From NCBI RefSeq assembly GCF_011947225.1, contig NZ_JAATVW010000006.1:124001-188000 (forward strand): a DNA stretch of 64,000 bases, written 5' to 3'. A program made the translations under genes and the position numbers. Position 1 is the stretch's first letter, and each line of letters opens with the position of its first letter. Source of the DNA: Planosporangium flavigriseum. Its GTDB lineage: Bacteria > Actinomycetota > Actinomycetes > Mycobacteriales > Micromonosporaceae. Under the pieces are notes generated by a model, which saw nothing but the letters and a program-made list of their open reading frames with translations, made no database searches and was not told where the DNA came from. This document shows positions 16,362 through 24,057 of the stretch, in pieces.

Positions 16362-18239
16362 TCAGCGGCCGGCGACACTGCGGGCCGTCTCGGCGATCGC
16401 GATCGCGTCGATGCCGGCGGCCTTCAGCAGTTCGTCCGGGTTGCCGGACGCGGGCAGCGTACGTACGGCGAGGTGGGTGACCGGCACCGCCTGCTCGGAC
16501 AGGGCCGACAGGACCGCCTCGCCCAGACCCCCTTCCGGGTAGTGGTCCTCGACCACGATCACCCGGCCGCCGGTGGCGCGCGCCGCCTCCCGGACCGCCT
16601 CGCGGTCGATCGGCTTCACCGAGTACAGGTCGAGCACCCGGGCCCGGATGCCGGCATCGGCCAGCAGGTCGGCGGCGGCGAGGCAGTTGTGCAGGGTGAC
16701 CCCGGCGCCGAGCAGCGCGACGTCGTCGCTGTCGCTGCCGCGCACCTGCTTGCTGCCGCCGACCGGGAAGCTCTCGCCGTTGTCGTACAGCACCGGGTAG
16801 GAGCCCCGGGTGGTACGGATGTAGTTGACGCCTTCCCGGTCGACCATCTGCGTCACGAGCGCGGCGCAGGACACGGCGTCACTGGGGTAGAGCACCGTCG
16901 AGCCGAGGATGGCGCGCATCATCGAGATGTCCTCCAGGCCCATCTGGGACGGACCGTCCGGGCCGATCTCCACCCCGACGTGCGAGCCGGCCAGGTAGAT
17001 GTCGGCCTGCGAGACCGCTGCCATCCGGATGAAGTCGTGGGCGCGGGTGAAGAACGCCGCGAACGTCGCCGCCCACGGCCGGTACCCGCGCACCTGCAGC
17101 CCGACCGCCGCGGCCACCATCTGCTGCTCGGCGATGAACATCTGGAAGAACCGGTCCGGGTACTTTTCCGCGAAGTCCAAGGTGTGCGTGGAGTTGCCGA
17201 CCTCGGCGTCCAGCACGACCACATCGGTACGGGCGCCGAGCGCGACCAGCGCGTCGCCGAACGCCTTCCGCGTGGCGACCTTGTCGCCCTTCTTGTAGGT
17301 CGGCAGCGTCACCTGGCCGCCCGCGGTTGCCGCGCCGGCGGGCGTACCGGGCTCGGGCAGCGGCCCCCGCACCCGGAGGTTGCGGACGCCGCCGAGCTCG
17401 GCGACGGCCTTCTCGGCGAGGTCCGGCGGCAGCGCCTTGCCGTGCCAGCTCGCCTCGTTCTCGACCTGTGGCAGGCCCTTGCCCTTGATGGTGCGCGCGA
17501 GGATCGCCGTCGGCCGGTCGATGCCCCGGACCTGCCGGTACGCCTCGTCGATGGCGTGCAGGTCGTGGCCGTCGATGACGACGGCGTGCCAGTCGAACGC
17601 CTCGAACCGCCGCCGGTACGCGTCCATGTCCCACTCCAGCTCGGTCGGCCCGCGCTGGCCCAGCCGGTTCACGTCCACGATCGCGGTCAGGTTGCGCAGC
17701 CGGTAGTAGCCGGCCTTGTCGATCGCCTCCCACATCGAGCCCTCGGCCATCTCGCTGTCGCCGCACAGCACCCAGAGGTGCAGCGGCAACTGGTCGAGGC
17801 ACTGGGCTGCGAGGGCCACGCCGACCGCGATGGGCAGGCCCTGGCCCAGGGAGCCGGTCGCCACGTCGACCCAGGGCAGCGCGGGAGTCGGGTGGCCCTG
17901 CAGCCAGTTGCCGAATCGCCGGTACCCGTTCATCAGCTCCTCGTCGGAGATGACGCCGGCCGCTTTGAACATCGAGTACAGCAGCGGCGACGCGTGCCCC
18001 TTCGAGAAGATCAGATGGTCGTTCAGCGGGCTGTCGGGGTTGTCCCAGTCGTAGCGCAGGTGCCGGGCCATCAGCACCGCCATCAGGTCGGCGGCGGACA
18101 GGCTCGACGACGGGTGCCCGGAGCCGGCGGCCGTGCTGGCGCGGACCGAGTCCACCCGCAGCTGCGCGGCGAGCTCCCGCAGCCGCTGCATCTCCTCGTC
18201 GGCGAGGGTGGTCGTCTCACATCGGACCGTCGTCGTCAT
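16362..18239 (-). CDS. Transketolase
   Basis: 625 residues from the ATG at 18239. The TPP-binding region is GDSEMAEGSMWEAIDKAGYY with a following Asn, and the N-terminal signature HPSSSLSAADLMAVLMARH and SKGHASPLLY are clear; the pyrimidine domain includes FIAEQQMVAAAVGLQVRG. It is shorter than the ~690-residue housekeeping type and resembles the compact transketolase group. It transfers two-carbon ketol units in the pentose phosphate pathway. The oxidoreductase gene lies 68 bp upstream on the same strand. Confidence 0.9.
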   Translation of the reverse strand: MTTTVRCETTTLADEEMQRLRELAAQLRVDSVRASTAAGSGHPSSSLSAADLMAVLMARHLRYDWDNPDSPLNDHLIFSKGHASPLLYSMFKAAGVISDEELMNGYRRFGNWLQGHPTPALPWVDVATGSLGQGLPIAVGVALAAQCLDQLPLHLWVLCGDSEMAEGSMWEAIDKAGYYRLRNLTAIVDVNRLGQRGPTELEWDMDAYRRRFEAFDWHAVVIDGHDLHAIDEAYRQVRGIDRPTAILARTIKGKGLPQVENEASWHGKALPPDLAEKAVAELGGVRNLRVRGPLPEPGTPAGAATAGGQVTLPTYKKGDKVATRKAFGDALVALGARTDVVVLDAEVGNSTHTLDFAEKYPDRFFQMFIAEQQMVAAAVGLQVRGYRPWAATFAAFFTRAHDFIRMAAVSQADIYLAGSHVGVEIGPDGPSQMGLEDISMMRAILGSTVLYPSDAVSCAALVTQMVDREGVNYIRTTRGSYPVLYDNGESFPVGGSKQVRGSDSDDVALLGAGVTLHNCLAAADLLADAGIRARVLDLYSVKPIDREAVREAARATGGRVIVVEDHYPEGGLGEAVLSALSEQAVPVTHLAVRTLPASGNPDELLKAAGIDAIAIAETARSVAGR

Positions 18240-18307
18240 GATTGCCTCCCCGGACCCGTCGCCGCGCGGCGGCTTGCGACCGTGCTGCCTACCCGGCATG
18301 GGGAGCG

Positions 18308-19234
18308 TCAACCGTCTCCGGTCACGTCGAGGACGGCCTTCCCGCTCACCTGGCGGCCGCGCAGCGCCTCCGCCGCGTCGCCGGCCCGGTCCCACGGGCC
18401 GCGCCAGCCGACCTCGACCTTCAGCAGGCCGTCGGCGATCCAGTCGAGCAGCGTGGCCAGGTCCTCGCCGATGTCCGGGCCCAGCGTGAACGACTGCAGC
18501 GTCTTCGCCGGTCCGACCGTCGAGTACGGGGTGAAAATGGCGGGCTCACCGGAGGTCCAGCCGACGCTCTGCAGGTTGCCGCCGGGCGCGAGCATCTTGA
18601 ACGCGTCGACGAGGTGCTCGCCGCCAACGTTCTCGATGACCACGTCCACCGGGTCCTCGAGCCCGGCCAGGCCGACGATCACGTCGTCGGCACCCAGTTC
18701 CAGCAGGCCGATACCGCGGTCGGACGAGCCGACCGACGCGATCACGTAGGCGCCGCCGAGCGAGGCGAGCTGGACGGCGAACCGGCCGACCCCGCCGGCC
18801 GCGCTCGTGACGAGGACCCGCCGGCCCAGGATCGGACCGGCGGCGCGCAGCGCCCGCAGCGCGGTCACGCCGGCGACCGGCAGCGCGGCCGCCTCGGCCA
18901 GGTCGACGCCGTCGGGCACGGTGGCGAGCTCGGACACGTCGGCGACACGCCGCTGCGCCCACCCGCCGTCCGGGCCGCGGGTCACCACGCGGCTGCCCGC
19001 CGCCGGCCCGGTGCCGTCGGCGGCGGCCTGCGTGACCACGCCGGCGGCGTCCCAGCCGAGGACGGTGCCGGGCGGCGCGTCACCACTGCGGGCCCGGTTG
19101 AGCTCGCCCCAGTTCAGCGACGTGTGGTGAACCTCGATCAGGACCTGCCCCGGGCCGGGGACGGGCTCGTCAGCCTCGCCGAGGCGCAGCGACGACGGGG
19201 CGTCAGGGTCGACCACCAGGGCACGCATCGCCAT
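18308..19234 (-). CDS. Medium-chain zinc-independent reductase (quinone oxidoreductase-like)
   Basis: 308 residues. The GroES-like N-terminus (PGPGQVLIEVHHTSLNWGELN, then LGWDAAGVV) and the Rossmann motif SAAGGVGRFAVQLA near residue 150 place it in the MDR superfamily. The catalytic Cys/His set of zinc alcohol dehydrogenases is absent, so it is a quinone/enone-reductase type. Substrate unknown. Start at 19234 or 19228; neither has a decisive ribosome binding site. Same strand as transketolase, 68 bp upstream of it. Confidence 0.85.
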   Translation of the reverse strand: MAMRALVVDPDAPSSLRLGEADEPVPGPGQVLIEVHHTSLNWGELNRARSGDAPPGTVLGWDAAGVVTQAAADGTGPAAGSRVVTRGPDGGWAQRRVADVSELATVPDGVDLAEAAALPVAGVTALRALRAAGPILGRRVLVTSAAGGVGRFAVQLASLGGAYVIASVGSSDRGIGLLELGADDVIVGLAGLEDPVDVVIENVGGEHLVDAFKMLAPGGNLQSVGWTSGEPAIFTPYSTVGPAKTLQSFTLGPDIGEDLATLLDWIADGLLKVEVGWRGPWDRAGDAAEALRGRQVSGKAVLDVTGDG

Positions 19235-19270
19235 GCCGGTCCACTACCCGGGCTACGCCGTCCAGTCCCG

Positions 19271-19320
19271 TGATCATCAAGAGTTTGCGGGCCTATGACG
19301 CCGCCAACTCTCGGTGATCA
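19271..19320. repeat. REP-like palindrome
   Basis: Two 20-base arms (19271-19290 and 19301-19320) are inverted copies with three differences, one of which allows a G.U pair, around a 10-base loop. The arms begin and end with TGATCA and contain AGAGTT/AACTCT. The PPOX gene's stop codon lies inside the right arm. It may act as terminator or be a dispersed REP element. Confidence 0.6.
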
Positions 19321-19779
19321 TGAAGACTCGGGCGGGAACCCACCCGTCGCGACCGGGCCCCAACTGTCGACCGTCACCCGGATCAGGCACTTGCCCTGCT
19401 CGGCCATTGCTTCCCGGTACTCGTCCCAGTCCGGGTGCTCGCCCGCGATCGACCGGTAGTAGTCGACGAGCGGTTCGAGCGCGTCGGGCAGGTCGAGGAC
19501 TTCGGCGGTGCCGTCGACGTGTACCCAGGGCCCGTCGAAGTCCTCGGACATCACACACATCGACACCCGCGGGTCCTGGCGGAGGTTGGCGACCTTCGCC
19601 CGCTGCGGGTAGGTGGAGATGACGATCCGGCCTTCGGCGTCGACGCCGCAGGTCACCGGGGAGGACTGGGGGCGACCGTCGCGGCGCTGCGTGATGAGCA
19701 CGCCGCGGTGGCGGGAGGCGAGAAACTCGGTGAGGCGGGCGCGGTCGACGGTCGTGTTCGTCGCGTACTTTCGGGCCAT
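19318..19779 (-). CDS. PPOX-class F420-dependent oxidoreductase
   Basis: 153 residues. Split-barrel flavin/F420-binding fold: RHRGVLITQRRDGRPQSSPV near residue 23, then GRIVISTYPQRAKVANLRQDPRVSMCV and WVHVDGTAEV. These are typical of the F420H2-dependent branch of the pyridoxamine-oxidase-like family in actinobacteria. The physiological substrate is unknown. Monocistronic; the stop lies in the REP-like palindrome. Only 9 bp from the stop of the XRE/TPR gene upstream on the same strand. Confidence 0.85.
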   Translation of the reverse strand: MARKYATNTTVDRARLTEFLASRHRGVLITQRRDGRPQSSPVTCGVDAEGRIVISTYPQRAKVANLRQDPRVSMCVMSEDFDGPWVHVDGTAEVLDLPDALEPLVDYYRSIAGEHPDWDEYREAMAEQGKCLIRVTVDSWGPVATGGFPPESS

Positions 19780-19788
19780 CCGCCCAGC

Positions 19789-20856
19789 CTACGTGGCCAC
19801 CTGATCGACCTCGGCGAGCATCAACCGCAGGCTCTGTGAGCGCTTGTCGATGGGCAACCGGTTGAGCGCGGCCCGCGCGTACGCCTTGCCGACGTTGAGG
19901 TCGCCCGCCTTGGCCAGCATCAGTCCGCGGTGGAGTTCGATGTGGGTCGCGAACCGGATGAGCTCGGGTGGGCGGGTCCGGTCGGCCGCGTCCTGCTCCG
20001 CGACGGCGGTCGGGTCACCAAGGCGGCTCAGCAGCATCGACGCGAACGTGTGGAAGCGCCATTCAGGGACGGTGAAGTCGGAGATGCGGTCGTGCGAGCC
20101 GGCGACGTCGAACACGCGTCTGGCGTCGTCGAGCAGGCGCAGCGCGTTCGTCCGGTCGCCGTGCACGGCCGCGGCCTGCGCCCGGGCGACGAGCGCCGTC
20201 AGCCTGCCCACCGATGGCTTGTCGTCGATCGCGAGCGCCTGGTCCGCCAGTTCCGTGGCGGTCGCCAGGCGGGCGCCCTCGTACGCCAGTGCCAGCGCCG
20301 CCCGGCCTCGTACCCACGCCCGGACGCCGACCATCTCCGATCGGTCGGCCGCCAGCGCCGCCAGCCGGTACCAGGACACTGCCTCGTCGGTGTCGCCGGT
20401 GGTCTTGCCGAACGTGGTCAGCAGGCGCGCGGCGCACTCCCACAGTTCCGGCGCGTCCAGATGCTGCTGCAGCACGACCAGGTCCGCGGCGAGTTGCTGC
20501 TGGAGCATGTCGGCGCCGCACGTCATGTACTGCTGGCCGTAGTCCTCGACCCGATTCTGCCAGTAGTCGACCGAGCCGCCACCGCGCAGCGCAGCCGTGA
20601 ACCCCTTTTTGATCAGTTCGGTCACGGACGTCGACGCGACAACGGTCGCGGCCATGCCGGTCAGTAGTCCCCTGCGATCCACCGCATCCCCAAGCGCGCG
20701 CTCGTACGCCAACACCACGTCCGGGGTCACCGTCCGGCGACCAGCCTCGATGTTGGACAGGTGCCCCTTGCTGAAGTTCGTCCGGGCGGCCATCGCCCGA
20801 AGGCTCACCCCCGCCGCGTTCCGGGCTACCCGTAACTGTGCGCCAGTCTTGGTCAT
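19789..20856 (-). CDS. XRE-family regulator with TPR-like C-terminal domain
   Basis: 355 residues from the ATG at 20856; the longer open frame upstream crosses the operator region. Residues about 5-60 are an HTH (LRAMAARTNFSKGHLSNIE). After a short linker with GLLTGMAATVVAST, the remaining ~250 residues are helical with TPR-like repeats (AVSWYRLAALAADRSEM, ATELADQALAIDD). This is a common streptomycete/Micromonosporaceae architecture with unknown ligand. Divergent from the Cys-rich microprotein at 21011, across iterated repeats. Confidence 0.85.
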   Translation of the reverse strand: MTKTGAQLRVARNAAGVSLRAMAARTNFSKGHLSNIEAGRRTVTPDVVLAYERALGDAVDRRGLLTGMAATVVASTSVTELIKKGFTAALRGGGSVDYWQNRVEDYGQQYMTCGADMLQQQLAADLVVLQQHLDAPELWECAARLLTTFGKTTGDTDEAVSWYRLAALAADRSEMVGVRAWVRGRAALALAYEGARLATATELADQALAIDDKPSVGRLTALVARAQAAAVHGDRTNALRLLDDARRVFDVAGSHDRISDFTVPEWRFHTFASMLLSRLGDPTAVAEQDAADRTRPPELIRFATHIELHRGLMLAKAGDLNVGKAYARAALNRLPIDKRSQSLRLMLAEVDQVAT

Positions 20857-20867
20857 TGGCGTCCGTC

Positions 20868-20906
20868 CACACGTGTGTTGAAGACGATTGAAGACCGTTG
20901 AGACAT
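20868..20906. promoter_or_regulatory. Iterated direct repeats and palindrome upstream of XRE/TPR gene
   Basis: CACACGTGTG (20868-20877) is a perfect palindrome, directly followed by TTGAAGAC at 20878 and 20888 and a degenerate TTGAGACA at 20898, i.e. one copy per 10 bp. Repeats in phase with the helix, 12-50 bp upstream of the XRE start and in the divergent promoter region, look like cooperative repressor sites. Assignment to this XRE protein is inferred. Confidence 0.55.
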
Positions 20907-21010
20907 TCAAGTTGCGCTCTGTAAACGTCACGCTACATCCGGGGGCGCGGCCGCACGTTGTTTCTTCGGAAAGTCCAAGCGCCGCGCAGGTAGCCAAAGG
21001 GGTGGCGGTG

Positions 21011-21280
21011 ATGGAAGACAGCGACATCGCGCGTATCAAGGCCACGCATCGGCCCCGATTCTGGTGGTTGGGGCGGGCGGCTCGGCTCGGCTGCCGCTGT
21101 GGCAGCCGGGACTATCCGTGCAGTGCGCTGGCGACGGCGCTCGAGGCGGAGCGGAGAGCGGCGCAGCCGATCCTGGAGCAGCAGGTGACTGATCTGCTCC
21201 GGCGTCAGTACGACGGGTCGACCACGCACGGCGCGGGCGGGTGGGCAGGACGTGAGGAGGGCGCCTCTCTCACGGAATAG
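21011..21280 (+). CDS. Cys-rich microprotein divergent from XRE/TPR regulator
   Basis: 89 residues from the ATG at 21011 (GTG 21008 possible). The centre has LGCRCGSRDYPC (C-x-C-x6-C) and then a helix ALEAERRAAQPILEQQVTDLL. The Cys cluster and following amphipathic helix resemble the microproteins at 2515 and 51253, but spacing differs. Function unknown. The C-terminus (GREEGASLTE) is encoded inside the left arm of the terminator hairpin and the stop codon lies in its loop. Divergent from, and likely co-regulated with, the XRE/TPR gene. Confidence 0.6.
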   Translation: MEDSDIARIKATHRPRFWWLGRAARLGCRCGSRDYPCSALATALEAERRAAQPILEQQVTDLLRRQYDGSTTHGAGGWAGREEGASLTE

Positions 21281-21307
21281 ACCGTAAGAGAGGCGCCCTC
21301 CTCACGT
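21250..21307. terminator. Perfect 21-bp-arm bidirectional terminator hairpin
   Basis: Arms 21250-21270 and 21287-21307 are exact inverted complements, with a 16-base loop that itself has ACGG/CCGT arms. It lies between the convergent microprotein and Rpf genes and can end both transcripts. The TAG of the microprotein gene is at 21278-21280, in the loop. Confidence 0.85.
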
Positions 21308-21330
21308 ACAAGGGAAAGTCGCCGCAGATA

Positions 21331-22196
<866 letters not shown>

Positions 22197-22258
22197 GCCC
22201 GCGGTCGCGGACGCAGCCGACCGTAAGCACGACCGGTGTCTGTGGACAAAGATCTTGG

Positions 22259-22342
22259 GAAGATCGTGACTCTCTTCACGATCTTCGTCTCAGATGATGA
22301 AAGATATATACGGAGTGTAATGAAGTACTCCCCTCTCCGTAT
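22259..22342. promoter_or_regulatory. Inverted repeats upstream of the riboswitch (rpf promoter region)
   Basis: GAAGATCGTGA (22259-22269) and its complement (22276-22286) form an 11-bp hairpin with a 6-base loop; ATACGGAG (22308-22315) and CTCCGTAT (22335-22342) form a second inverted repeat around an unusually AT-rich stretch. The region is where the rpf promoter should lie. They could be an operator or a terminator of an upstream transcript. I see no gene in 22343-22497. Confidence 0.45.
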
Positions 22343-22497
22343 GGGGCGGTTCGCTGGGTGGGGGAGCTATTTATCCACTCTGGCCCCTTTTTGCACCGTC
22401 TACGCGGGATCGGGCTGCCTCTTCTGGCGACCGGGGCGGTTACAAATCGCCGCCCCCATCGTTGTGTCTAAGTGCATGGATGCAATGAGGAGGGGCC

Positions 22498-22845
22498 GTG
22501 GGTCGTCACTGGTTACTCGTGGTGCTCGTTGTCCTGGTTGTCGGCGGTAGCGTCGCGACGGCCGCCGGGCTGTCGACGGCGAAGCTCCGGCGACCGGCGC
22601 GCCATCGGGCCCGGGCGGGACGCGCCGCCCTTCCCGCGCTGCGATCGGCCGCCGTCCCCGCGCCGCGCTCGGCGGTGGAGGACCACCGTCCCCGCATGAC
22701 GAACCGTCCCCGCATGACGAGCCGCCCCCGCATGACGAACCGCCCCCGTGGCGAGGCGGCGGAGTGCGCCCGTCGGCTCGACCACAACCGGAGTACCCGC
22801 AGATACAACGCGCTGGCCGATCGGGGGCACGGGTACGTCCTGTGA
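22498..22845 (+). CDS. Short exported or anchored basic protein with tandem repeats
   Basis: 115 residues from a GTG at 22498 preceded by GAGGAGGGG. Residues 5-24 form a membrane or signal helix (LLVVLVVLVVGGSVATAAG). The rest is Arg/Pro/Ala-rich, with three copies of the hexapeptide RPRMTN/S from an 18-bp tandem repeat. No domain recognised. The composition after residue 30 is unusual, so part may be spurious; the strong ribosome binding site and clean helix support the N-terminus. Confidence 0.5.
   Translation: MGRHWLLVVLVVLVVGGSVATAAGLSTAKLRRPARHRARAGRAALPALRSAAVPAPRSAVEDHRPRMTNRPRMTSRPRMTNRPRGEAAECARRLDHNRSTRRYNALADRGHGYVL
22686..22739 (+). repeat. 18-bp tandem repeat, three copies
   Basis: Units CCGTCCCCGCATGACGAA at 22686, 22704 and 22722 differ by one or two bases; a partial fourth copy follows to about 22755. 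The unit length is a multiple of 3, so the reading frame is kept and copy number could vary between strains. Confidence 0.85.
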
Positions 22846-22918
22846 CCGCGGTCGTTTTGCAGGCATCGGTGCCGACGATGCCGTTTAGGTGACCAGAGCG
22901 GCGGGAACAACACTCGGC

Positions 22919-23239
22919 GTGACGGGTTCTGTGGTGATCTTCGACCCGGCGCCGCGGCTGACCGTGACGATTGAGATGCGCGCCGACGAGCCGGACCTTA
23001 CGGCCAGCCTCGCCCGGGACGAGAGCATCCACGATGCGATCCGCACCGGCGCGGCCGCCGGTGCGGTGAACGTGACCCGGCGCGGGCTGGGTAGCGGGCA
23101 GCGCGACGCGATCATGGCGCTGCGCGAGCGGGTCCGCCTGCAGCCCCTGCGTGCGTCCGGCGCGTCGACCGGGACCTGGGAAGGGTCCCACGTGCAGACA
23201 AGCCCCGAACAACTTGCGGAACGGATCCGGCCCACATGA
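22919..23239 (+). pseudogene. PfkB-family sugar kinase with internal deletion
   Basis: The frame starts like a PfkB/1-phosphofructokinase-type kinase (VVIFDPAPRLTVTIE) and after ~20 codons jumps to the family C-terminus (DAIRTGAAAGAVNVTRRGLGSG, then DAIMALRERVRLQPL). The substrate-binding core and catalytic GAGD region are missing, about 200 codons. The frame is intact, so a ~106-residue product could be made, but it cannot be a kinase. The start is GTG at 22919 or nearby. It overlaps surE by 4 bp (ATGA), so it now acts at most as a leader for surE. Confidence 0.6.
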
Positions 23240-24018
23240 CACGGGTACTGGTTACCAATGACGACGGCATCGACTCGCCCGGCATCGTGCGGCTGGCCGC
23301 CGCCGCCCACGACGCCGGGCTGACCGTGGTCGTCGCCGCGCCGTGCGCGGAGGCGTCCGGCAGTTCGGCGTCGATCACGGCGCACGAAGAGGACGGGCGG
23401 GTGTACGTGGCGGAGCGCAAGCTCCCGGACCTGCCCGGCGTCGAGGCGTACGCCGTCGCGGCGCCGCCGGCACTGATCACGCTCATCGCGACCCGCGGCG
23501 CGTTCGGAGACGCGCCGGACCTCGTCCTGTCCGGCATCAACCGGGGCGCCAACACCGGGCACGCGATCCTGCACTCCGGTACGGTCGGCGCCGCGCTCAC
23601 CGCCGCCGCCAACGGGAGGTCGGCCCTCGCGGTCTCGCTGGACGTGGGCCTGTCCCCGGCCGGGCCCCCGCACTGGGAGTCGCCGGCGCGGTTCGTCGCC
23701 GACCTGATCCCCGTGCTCTGCCGGGCGGACTCGCCGGTCGTGCTCAACCTCAACGCGCCCGACGTCTCCGCCGACGAGGTACGCGGACTGCGGCGCGCCA
23801 AGCTGGCCTCGTTCGGTATGGTGCAGACCCAGATCGAGGTCGATGGCGGCTACGTACGCACGACCGTCGTCGACGAGCCGTCCCTCCACGAGCCGGGCAC
23901 CGACGCCGCCCTGCTGGCCGAGGGGTACGCCACGGTCAGCGCCGTCTGCCCCATCTTCGAGGTCCCCGAGGTCGACCTCGACGGGGTCGTCGAGGCGGTC
24001 GGTCAGTCCAGGCGGTGA
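23236..24018 (+). CDS. surE: 5'/3'-nucleotidase SurE
   Basis: 260 residues. The metal site is TNDDGIDSPG at residues 7-16 (Asp9, Asp10), with a conserved ASGSSASIT stretch at about 40-48 and LSGINRGANTGHAILHSGTVGAA near 95-120, the SurE signature. It dephosphorylates nucleoside monophosphates using a divalent metal. The length is normal for the family. Translationally coupled to the degraded kinase upstream; convergent with the GH15 gene, with a hairpin between. Confidence 0.93.
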   Translation: MTRVLVTNDDGIDSPGIVRLAAAAHDAGLTVVVAAPCAEASGSSASITAHEEDGRVYVAERKLPDLPGVEAYAVAAPPALITLIATRGAFGDAPDLVLSGINRGANTGHAILHSGTVGAALTAAANGRSALAVSLDVGLSPAGPPHWESPARFVADLIPVLCRADSPVVLNLNAPDVSADEVRGLRRAKLASFGMVQTQIEVDGGYVRTTVVDEPSLHEPGTDAALLAEGYATVSAVCPIFEVPEVDLDGVVEAVGQSRR

Positions 24019-24021
24019 CGG

Positions 24022-24042
24022 GAGCGCGGTGCGGTCGCGCTC
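24022..24042. terminator. Hairpin between convergent surE and GH15 genes
   Basis: GAGCGCG (24022-24028) pairs with CGCGCTC (24036-24042) over a 7-base loop, 4 bp after the surE stop and 16 bp after the GH15 stop. No T-tract, as usual in high-GC genomes. Confidence 0.55.
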
Positions 24043-24057
24043 ACCCCTGGCTCGGCG

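Noticed and set aside
22236-22550. ORF over the AT-rich rpf promoter region
   Set aside because: It overlaps the hairpins and the next gene's ribosome binding site and has no recognisable domain.
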